Below, piece by piece: positions 58,117 to 64,000 of a stretch of DNA of 64,000 nucleotides (the stretch's first letter is position 1; every line of letters begins with the position of its first letter). This DNA is from Mycobacterium sp. 852014-50255_SCH5639931 (GTDB lineage Bacteria; Actinomycetota; Actinomycetes; Mycobacteriales; Mycobacteriaceae). The position numbers and the translations under genes are program-made. The stretch lies in contig NZ_LZSV01000001.1 in assembly GCF_001665605.1 (NCBI RefSeq), positions 19,494-83,493 on the forward strand, given 5' to 3'. Under the pieces are notes generated by a model. It ran no database searches, was not told the DNA's origin, and was given only the letters and a program-made list of their open reading frames with translations.

Positions 58117-58899
58117 ATGACAGACGCTGATTACGAAACCATCCTGGTCGAGCGCGACGAGCGCGTCGGCACCATCACCCTGAACCGGCCGAAAGCGCTC
58201 AACGCACTCAACACCCAGGTGATGAACGAAGTGACCAGGGCGGCAACGGAGTTCGACAACGATCCTGGCATCGGGGCGATCATCATCACGGGTTCGGCCA
58301 AGGCGTTCGCGGCCGGTGCCGACATCAAAGAGATGGCCGGCCTGACGTACGCCGAGGCGTTTGACGCCGACTTCTTCGCCCCCTGGGCCAAACTGGCGGC
58401 CGTGCGCACCCCGACCATCGCCGCGGTGGCCGGGCACGCGCTCGGCGGTGGCTGCGAGCTGGCCATGATGTGCGATGTGCTGATCGCCGCCGACACAGCG
58501 AAGTTCGGCCAGCCCGAGATCAAACTCGGTGTGCTGCCCGGCATGGGCGGCTCCCAGCGCCTCACCCGCGCCATCGGCAAGGCCAAGGCCATGGACCTCA
58601 TCCTGACCGGGCGCACCATCGACGCCGCCGAAGCCGAACGCAGCGGCCTGGTTTCGCGAGTGGTGCCCACCGATGATCTGCTGGCCGAGGCCAAGGCCGT
58701 CGCCACGACCATCTCCCAAATGTCACGCTCATCGGCCCGGATGGCCAAGGAGGCCGTCAACCGGGCGTTCGAATCCACGCTGTCCGAAGGGCTGCTCTAC
58801 GAACGTCGCCTCTTCCACTCGACCTTCGCGACGGAGGACCAGTCCGAGGGCATGACGGCGTTCATCGAGAAGCGCGCTCCCAACTTCACCCACCGGTAG
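58117..58899 (+). CDS. echA8: enoyl-CoA hydratase EchA8
   Basis: Hydrates 2-enoyl-CoA in beta-oxidation; 260 aa. Crotonase motifs are [20 protein letters not shown], the oxyanion-hole segments [14 protein letters not shown] and [20 protein letters not shown], and the second catalytic Glu in [20 protein letters not shown]. Both catalytic Glu of rat crotonase (E144 and E164) are matched, so hydratase activity is expected. AGGAAGG lies 9 nt before the ATG at 58117. Middle gene of echA9-echA8-hydrolase; the next gene starts 7 bp after its stop. Confidence 0.93.
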   Translation: MTDADYETILVERDERVGTITLNRPKALNALNTQVMNEVTRAATEFDNDPGIGAIIITGSAKAFAAGADIKEMAGLTYAEAFDADFFAPWAKLAAVRTPTIAAVAGHALGGGCELAMMCDVLIAADTAKFGQPEIKLGVLPGMGGSQRLTRAIGKAKAMDLILTGRTIDAAEAERSGLVSRVVPTDDLLAEAKAVATTISQMSRSSARMAKEAVNRAFESTLSEGLLYERRLFHSTFATEDQSEGMTAFIEKRAPNFTHR

Positions 58900-58906
58900 G
58901 CATGCG

Positions 58907-60667
58907 ATGAGCGAGCCGGGTACAGCGACGAACACCGAAGCCGGCGGCAACCCGACGGTCGTCACCGAAGAAGCTGCGCTCCCGGATACCCGCCCGCAGA
59001 CTCGCGAGCCGCGGTCACCCGAAAAGCCCTGGTGGGTGCGGCATTACACCTTCACCGGCACCACGGTGGGCCTCATCTTCATCTGGTTCTCCATGACGCC
59101 GTCCCTGCTGCCGCGCGGTGCGTTGTTCCAGGGGCTGGTCAGCGGCATCTCCGGCGCCATCGGCTACGGGCTGGGCGTCTTCGCCGTGTGGCTGGTCCGC
59201 TACATGCGCGCCAAGGATCACAGTCCCCCGCCGCCGCGCTGGGCGTGGAAGGTGCTGATCCCGATCGGTGCGCTCGGCATGGTGCTGATGGCCATCTGGT
59301 TCCACGTGTGGCAGGACAACGTGCGCGACCTCATGGGCGTACAGCACCTGAAGTGGTACGACTACCCGGTGGCCGCGGGCCTTTCGCTGGTGGTGCTGTT
59401 CACGCTTGTCGAAATCGGCCAGTTCATCCGGTGGTTGGTCAGGTTCCTGGTCTGCCAGGTCGACCGCATCGCGCCGTTTCGGTTGTCGGCGACCATCGTG
59501 GTGGCGCTGCTGTTGGTGCTCACCATCACCTTGCTCAACGGTGTCGTGCTCAAGTCCGCCATGCGGACCATGAACAACACCTTCGCCTCGGCGAACAACG
59601 AGATGAATCCCGACACCGCGCCACCGAAGACCCCGCTGCGGTCCGGCGGTCCCGAGTCACTGGTGTCGTGGGAATCCCTTGGGCACCAAGGTCGCATCTT
59701 CGTGGAAGCCGGCCCGAGAGTTGGCCAGCTGGCCGCCTTCAACGGCGCTCCGGCAACCGAACCGATCCGCGCCTACGCCGGGCTGAACTCCGCGGACGGC
59801 ATCACGGCGACCGCCGAGCTGGCGGCGCGCGAGCTGCAGCGCACCGGGGGGCTGCAACGCGCCGTCGTCGCCGTCGCAACCACCACCGGCACCGGCTGGA
59901 TCAACGAGGCGGAAGCCGACGCGCTCGAGTACATGTACAACGGCAACACCGCGATCGTCAGCATGCAGTACTCGTTCCTACCGAGCTGGCTGTCCTTCCT
60001 GGTGGACAAGGAGAACGCCCGCCACGCCGGGCAGGCGCTGTTCGAGGCCGTCGACCGGTTGATCCGCCAGATGCCCGAAGCGCAACGCCCCAAGCTCGTA
60101 GTGTTCGGCGAGAGTCTGGGATCGTTCGGCGGCGAGGCGCCGTTCATGAGCCTGAACAACGTCCTCGCCCGAACCGACGGCGCCTTGTTCAGCGGGCCGA
60201 CATTCCAAAACACCATCTGGACCGACCTGACGTCGACGCGCGACGCCGGTTCCCCGGAGTGGTTGCCCATCTACAACGACGGCAAGAACGTCCGGTTTGT
60301 CGCTCGCCCAAGCAATTTGGGGCGCCCGAACTCCGCGTGGGATCACCCGCGGGTCGTCTATCTGCAACACGCCTCGGATCCGATCGCCTGGTGGTCCCCC
60401 GACCTGCTGTTCAGCAAACCGGATTGGCTGCGGGAGCGGCGGGGCTACGACGTGCTGCCCGAGACGCGCTGGATCCCGGTGGTGACGTTCCTGCAGGTCA
60501 CCGCGGACATGGCCGTCGCGGTAGACGTCCCCGAGGGCCATGGCCACCACTACGTCGCCGACGCGGCCGACGGCTGGGCCGCCGTGCTGTCACCGCCGGG
60601 TTGGACGCCGGAAAAGACCAACAAGCTACGGCCACTGCTTCATTCGGATGCCACCTCCACCGGGTAG
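58907..60667 (+). CDS. membrane-anchored alpha/beta hydrolase (Rv1069c-like)
   Basis: A 586-residue protein, one residue shorter than Rv1069c. The N-terminal 240 residues hold about four membrane helices (GTTVGLIFIWFSMTPSLLP, LGVFAVWLVRYM, VLIPIGALGMVLMAIWFHV and VVALLLVLTITLLNGVVL). The C-terminal half is an alpha/beta-hydrolase-9 domain with the nucleophile elbow LVVFGESLGSFGGEAPF near residue 402 and RVVYLQHASDPIAWWSPDL. A lipid-related esterase role is plausible but unproven. It follows echA8 by 7 bp and abuts the convergent rhodanese gene with no spacer. Confidence 0.88.
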   Translation: MSEPGTATNTEAGGNPTVVTEEAALPDTRPQTREPRSPEKPWWVRHYTFTGTTVGLIFIWFSMTPSLLPRGALFQGLVSGISGAIGYGLGVFAVWLVRYMRAKDHSPPPPRWAWKVLIPIGALGMVLMAIWFHVWQDNVRDLMGVQHLKWYDYPVAAGLSLVVLFTLVEIGQFIRWLVRFLVCQVDRIAPFRLSATIVVALLLVLTITLLNGVVLKSAMRTMNNTFASANNEMNPDTAPPKTPLRSGGPESLVSWESLGHQGRIFVEAGPRVGQLAAFNGAPATEPIRAYAGLNSADGITATAELAARELQRTGGLQRAVVAVATTTGTGWINEAEADALEYMYNGNTAIVSMQYSFLPSWLSFLVDKENARHAGQALFEAVDRLIRQMPEAQRPKLVVFGESLGSFGGEAPFMSLNNVLARTDGALFSGPTFQNTIWTDLTSTRDAGSPEWLPIYNDGKNVRFVARPSNLGRPNSAWDHPRVVYLQHASDPIAWWSPDLLFSKPDWLRERRGYDVLPETRWIPVVTFLQVTADMAVAVDVPEGHGHHYVADAADGWAAVLSPPGWTPEKTNKLRPLLHSDATSTG

Positions 60668-61117
60668 CTAGAGCCAGCGGCGACCGGGGTTGCCGGAGCT
60701 GGCGAGCACTCCCGGGCAGGCGTCGAGCGAGCCCGTGCCGGAAAGTTGTTCCAGCACACCGGCACCCGCGAGCGCGTGATAGCCGCCGATGACGTCGGTC
60801 GCACGGTGCAGGCCGATGTCCAGCAGCGCGGCCGCCGCGAGGCTGGACGTGTAACCCTCCGAGCACACGATCACCCATTCGACGTCGTCACCGACGGCCT
60901 CGGGCAGCTTGGCCTCGCTGGTCGGATCGCAGCGCCACTCCAACACGTTGCGTTCGATCACCAGCGCGCCGGGGATCTCACCCTCGCGGAAGCGCTGCGC
61001 CTGCGGCCGGATGTCGACGAGCACCGCCCCCCGCCGCAGCGCATCGGGCACCTCGGCGGCGGGAAGCCGACGGTAGCGGCGCCGGGCGGATCTCAACACA
61101 ACATCGATGCGGCTCAT
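60668..61117 (-). CDS. rhodanese-like domain protein
   Basis: A 149-residue single-domain rhodanese, a sulfurtransferase fold moving sulfane sulfur. The N-terminal VPDALRRGAVLVDIRPQAQR, the central IPGALVIERNVLEWRCDP and the active loop WVIVCSEGYTSSLAA with the candidate catalytic Cys near residue 93 are present; the C-terminal ATDVIGGYHALAGAG is typical. The ATG at 61117 overlaps the stop of the upstream cysteine dioxygenase-like gene (TGATG), so the two are co-translated. Longer than the 131 aa of Rv1066. Confidence 0.85.
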   Translation of the reverse strand: MSRIDVVLRSARRRYRRLPAAEVPDALRRGAVLVDIRPQAQRFREGEIPGALVIERNVLEWRCDPTSEAKLPEAVGDDVEWVIVCSEGYTSSLAAAALLDIGLHRATDVIGGYHALAGAGVLEQLSGTGSLDACPGVLASSGNPGRRWL

Positions 61118-61713
61118 CACGGTCCTTCCGGTTGGTCGGTCAGTTCGGTGCGCTGGCGGCGCAACCGATTTCGGCCGGTGACCTCGTAGTAGGACATCGC
61201 GGTCAGCGGCGGCGAGTAAGCGTGCACGCTGAGCGAAGGCGTCACCGGCTCTCGGACGGTGCCCGACAGGCCCGAGAGCGGCACGGTCACGGGCCGCGGC
61301 GCCCACACCACGTCATGCACCCAGCCCAGCGGAAACCCGGCCTGATCGCCCGCGTCGAGCCGGCGACGCCGCAGGGCCCGGCCGTCCCAACGGAATTCGT
61401 TGAGCGACCCGGACAGGACCGTCAGCGCGCCAAGGGACCCACCGTGGTCGTGCAGTTCGGTGTGATGACCGGGAACCCAGCTGATCAGCCAGACGTCCAG
61501 CTCCTCGTCACCGTGGATGCGGGTGAACCAACGGCGCGACTCGGGTATTCCGCCCGGCGGCAGCAGGTGGTCGCAACGTCCGCTCAGCACGTCGTCGGCG
61601 GCCTGGTCGGTGGCGTGCAGGAGGTCGGGAACCCGCAGGCGGGTCGGTCCCGACGATGGGGACGAAATGGTGCGCGGGCGCAACGCAGCCGGAGCGGCGA
61701 GGGGTACAGACAT
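61117..61713 (-). CDS. cysteine dioxygenase family protein
   Basis: A 198-residue cupin of the type I cysteine dioxygenase family. The iron ligands are in the HTELHDHGGSLGALTVL motif (two His near residues 95-97) and a third His in WVHDVVW near 145. Oxidation of a thiol, most likely Cys to cysteine sulfinate, is expected, though 3-mercaptopropionate or other thiols are possible. The start ATG 61713 has GGAGC upstream; six more codons are open to 61728. The stop shares one base with the rhodanese start. Confidence 0.85.
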   Translation of the reverse strand: MSVPLAAPAALRPRTISSPSSGPTRLRVPDLLHATDQAADDVLSGRCDHLLPPGGIPESRRWFTRIHGDEELDVWLISWVPGHHTELHDHGGSLGALTVLSGSLNEFRWDGRALRRRRLDAGDQAGFPLGWVHDVVWAPRPVTVPLSGLSGTVREPVTPSLSVHAYSPPLTAMSYYEVTGRNRLRRQRTELTDQPEGP

Positions 61714-61811
61714 TGGGGAGCTCCACAAAAAGGATCGGACAGGCGGCGGCGTGTTACGGCCGACAACACTCGCAAAATCCGAAGCGCTCCATCACGGCCG
61801 CCAGTGTTGCA

Positions 61812-61817
61812 TAGATT
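61812..61817 (+). promoter_or_regulatory. candidate leaderless -10 of lpqV
   Basis: TAGATT, six nucleotides before the ATG at 61824. Confidence 0.5.
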
Positions 61818-61823
61818 GAGAGG

Positions 61824-62267
61824 ATGCGCTGGTGCGGTCAACGGCCCCGGCTGTGGGGCACGCTCCTCGTGGCGGCCGGATTATTGGCGGCTACGGGATG
61901 CTCACCTGAAGCCCCGAGCGGTAAGCCCGCGTCCTCATCGCCGCGGCCGGCGGACCTACCGGGCCGCCCCGGTGCGGCGCCACCGGGCGCCGTCGGTCTG
62001 TCGCCGGCGGGCGTGACGACCAGGGTCGACGTGCCCGCGAATTCGACCGAGGAAGAGTATTACCAGGCCTGTCACGCCGCAAAACTGTGGATGGATGCCC
62101 AGCCCAAGACCGGTCAGTCGCTGTTCGAGCCCTATCTGGCAATGGTCCAGGCCGCGCCGTCGGGCACCGCGGGCAGCTGGAATGCCCGCTGGGCGGATCT
62201 GACACCGGCCCGGCAGGCAGCCGTGATCACCGCCGCGCGCGCCGCCGCCGGCGACGAATGCGGCTGA
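61824..62267 (+). CDS. lpqV: lipoprotein LpqV
   Basis: A 147-residue putative lipoprotein. The signal peptide (residues 1-25, basic start and WGTLLVAAGLLAATGC) ends in the lipobox LAATGC with the lipidated Cys at about residue 26. The mature part has a Pro/Ser-rich linker, then ANSTEEEYYQACHAAKLWMD and a helical TPARQAAVITAARAAAGDEC with two more Cys. Function unknown; orthologue of Rv1064c by position. Leaderless promoter upstream. Confidence 0.85.
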   Translation: MRWCGQRPRLWGTLLVAAGLLAATGCSPEAPSGKPASSSPRPADLPGRPGAAPPGAVGLSPAGVTTRVDVPANSTEEEYYQACHAAKLWMDAQPKTGQSLFEPYLAMVQAAPSGTAGSWNARWADLTPARQAAVITAARAAAGDECG

Positions 62268-62357
62268 CGCTTTCGAACTCGTGCGCGATTGAATTCACGG
62301 GTAGAGAAAGTGCCAACCCGGCCGCTGCCACCCCGCTTAGCCGCGCAAAATGAAGAG

Positions 62358-63437
62358 ATGCCGGACGGACCTGGCGGCGTCGTCGCGCGCCGATCGTCAC
62401 CGACGCGCGTCGCGTTGGCGCTGGGTAGCGGCGGGGCCCGCGGCTACGCCCACATCGGGGTGATCGACGCGCTGCGCGCACGTGACTACGAGATCGTGGG
62501 AATCGCGGGGTCGTCGATGGGCGCGCTGGTCGGCGGTTTGGAGGCGGCCGGGCGTCGCGACGAGTTCGCCGACTGGGCGAAGTCCCTGACGCAGCGCACC
62601 ATCCTGCGGCTGCTGGACTTCTCGATCAGCGCGGCCGGGGTGATGCGGGCCGAGAAGATCCTGGACGCGGTGCGCGACATCCTCGGCCCCGTCGACATCG
62701 AGCAGCTGCCCATCCCCTTCACCGCGGTCGCGACCGACCTGTTGGCCGGTAAAACGGTGTGGTTCCAGCGCGGCCCGGTCGACACGGCGATCCGCGCCTC
62801 CATCGCCATACCGGGCGTGATCGCCCCACACGAAGTCGACGGGCGGCTGCTCGCCGACGGCGGCATCCTGGATCCGCTGCCGATGGCCCCCCTGTCGGCG
62901 GTCAATGCCGACGTGACCATCGCGGTGAGCCTCAGCGGCAGCGAGTCGATCGCCACCCGGGACGCGGAATCCGGCGTGACCGCCGAGTGGCTGAACCGCA
63001 TGGTGCGCAGCACCTCCGCGCTGCTCGACACCTCCGCGGCCCGGTCGCTGCTCGATCGGCCCACCGCGCGCGCCGTCCTGGGCCGATTCGGCGGGTCCAC
63101 CGCCGAAGCGGACAGCTGGTCGGAGGATCTGGACGTCGAGGAGCCCGCGGACGGGGATGATGCGGCCGGCGTACTGCCCGATGCCGCACCCGAAGTGCCG
63201 AAGCTGGGCAGCTTCGAGGTGATGAACCGGACGATCGACATCGCCCAGGCCGCCCTGGCGCGCCACACGCTGGCGGTCTACCCGCCCGACCTGTTGATCG
63301 AGATCCCGCGCTCGACCTGCCGGGGCCTGGAGTTTCACCGGGCGGCGGAGGTGATCGCCGTCGGCCGTGCGCTGGCGGACGAGGCCCTGGACGCTTTCGA
63401 GAACAAACGAACCACGCCGCCCGCGACCGAAGCCTGA
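62358..63437 (+). CDS. patatin-like phospholipase domain protein (Rv1063c-like)
   Basis: A 359-residue protein with a patatin domain, a Ser-Asp dyad lipid acyl hydrolase. The oxyanion-hole motif is ALGSGGARGYAHIGVI near residue 20, the nucleophile motif GIAGSSMGALVGG near 48 and the catalytic Asp in LLADGGILDPLPM near 170. The C-terminal about 120 residues (VMNRTIDIAQAALARHTLAV) belong to the RssA/YchK-type group. The start ATG is at 62358. It is convergent with a second patatin gene, as in H37Rv. Confidence 0.9.
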   Translation: MPDGPGGVVARRSSPTRVALALGSGGARGYAHIGVIDALRARDYEIVGIAGSSMGALVGGLEAAGRRDEFADWAKSLTQRTILRLLDFSISAAGVMRAEKILDAVRDILGPVDIEQLPIPFTAVATDLLAGKTVWFQRGPVDTAIRASIAIPGVIAPHEVDGRLLADGGILDPLPMAPLSAVNADVTIAVSLSGSESIATRDAESGVTAEWLNRMVRSTSALLDTSAARSLLDRPTARAVLGRFGGSTAEADSWSEDLDVEEPADGDDAAGVLPDAAPEVPKLGSFEVMNRTIDIAQAALARHTLAVYPPDLLIEIPRSTCRGLEFHRAAEVIAVGRALADEALDAFENKRTTPPATEA

Positions 63438-63475
63438 AACCCGTGCTGCCGCAGCGCGTTAGCGTCGCGGCCCGG

Positions 63476-63981
63476 TCAGACGCCCAGGAAACGCGCGACG
63501 CCTCGGGCTTCGCGGCGGCCCTGCTCGCGTCCGGCCAGTGCCGACGCGACGCGACAGGCGGGGTCCAACGGGTTGGGCCCGAAGGCCGCCAGCGAGTCGG
63601 CATCGGCGAACACCGCGAACGTCGCGCCCGCGAAGGCGGAGATCTCCGCGGCCGGCCCGTCGCCAAACGCCGAGGGCGCGTCCACGCCCGAGGGCACCAG
63701 CACCACCGCCGTGTCGCAGTCGCCGGCCGCGCCGAGGTGCACCGAGCTGGCGACCCCGCCGTCCATGTAGCGCCGGCCCGCGATCGCCACGGGGGGCCAC
63801 GCCCCGGGTACCGCGCAGCTGGCCGCTACCGCGTCGACGAGGTCGACGCCGGATTCGCGATCGAAAACCACCAATTCGCCGGTGTCCACGTCGATCGCGG
63901 TGATCCGCAGCGCCCGATCGGGCCAGTGGTGCGACGGCAGGCGTTGGGCGATCACCTGGCGGCGCACCGGCGGCGGAACGG
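63476..63981 (-). CDS. patatin-like phospholipase, N-terminus missing (Rv1062-like)
   Basis: The C-terminal about 168 codons of a second patatin protein. PVRRQVIAQRLPSHHWPDRA, AVAASCAVPGAWPPV and the catalytic Asp motif YMDGGVASSVHLG are visible; the glycine-rich loop and GxSxG would lie off the right edge. The frame runs unbroken into the sequencing adapter at 63982, so the break is an assembly end, not a gene defect. Rv1062 is 285 aa, which leaves roughly 117 residues missing. Confidence 0.9.
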
Positions 63982-64000
63982 CTGTCTCTTATACACATCT
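63982..64000. other. Nextera/Tn5 mosaic-end adapter (assembly artefact)
   Basis: CTGTCTCTTATACACATCT is exactly the Nextera transposase adapter. It is not genomic and should be trimmed. Translated on the minus strand it gives the known artefact start MCIRDS. Confidence 0.98.

Overview
This 64 kb window is high-GC, densely coding actinobacterial DNA from a mycobacterium that is not M. tuberculosis. Gene order follows the H37Rv block Rv1130 to Rv1062 in reverse: prpD, ppdK, Rv1126c/Rv1125, ephC, bpoB, gnd2, zwf1, a Rv1120c-like cyclase, Rv1117, ychF, Rv1111c, ispH, Rv1109c, xseA/xseB, 3beta-HSD, esterase, Rv1100, glpX, fum, Rv1097c, Rv1096, phoH2, desA2, glyA1, coaA, Rv1086, Rv1085c, Rv1084, Rv1083, mca, Rv1081c, greA, metB, pra, cbs, lipU, Rv1075c, fadA3, a BI-1 protein, echA9, echA8, Rv1069c, rhodanese, CDO, lpqV and two patatins. 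Blocks found in H37Rv at these places (prpR, REP13E12, vapBC32, mazEF3, celA2, PE_PGRS genes) are not seen. That points to a nontuberculous Mycobacterium. Homology calls rest on recognised motifs, lengths and synteny, not on database searches.

Layout. 1-4 kb: truncated prpD, a flavin amine oxidase, a membrane protein and DoxX. 4-12.6 kb: ppdK pair, acyltransferase-like/ephC pair, VOC protein, bpoB and the zwf1-gnd2 pentose phosphate pair. 12.7-19.2 kb is the accessory part: an adenylate cyclase, a permuted papain-like protein, an NlpC/P60 protein, a coiled-coil repeat protein, DUF998, a VOC protein, a Trp/Pro-rich secreted protein and an FkbM methyltransferase. The FkbM segment is bracketed by a duplicated ychF 3' end. 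19.2-36.8 kb: core GTPase, isoprenoid, exonuclease VII, sterol dehydrogenase (with a KstR-like operator), esterase, FBPase, fumarase, cyclase, deacetylase and PhoH2 genes. 36.9-50.7 kb: desaturase, SHMT, pantothenate kinase, prenyl synthase, ketosteroid isomerase, mycothiol amidase and GreA. 48.7-64 kb: transsulfuration (metB, cbs), lipases, beta-oxidation (fadA3, echA9, echA8), sulfur oxidation (CDO plus rhodanese) and patatins.

Themes: central carbon (zwf1, gnd2, glpX, fum, ppdK), lipid and sterol metabolism, and thiol or sulfur handling (mca, DUF255, metB, cbs, CDO, rhodanese). Many starts sit 6-8 nt after a TANNNT -10 element, the layout of mycobacterial leaderless transcripts, and this was used to pick starts.

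The last 19 bases (63982-64000) are the Nextera/Tn5 mosaic-end adapter, so the right end is an assembly artefact that cuts the last gene. No tRNA, rRNA, CRISPR array, insertion sequence or transposase was recognised.
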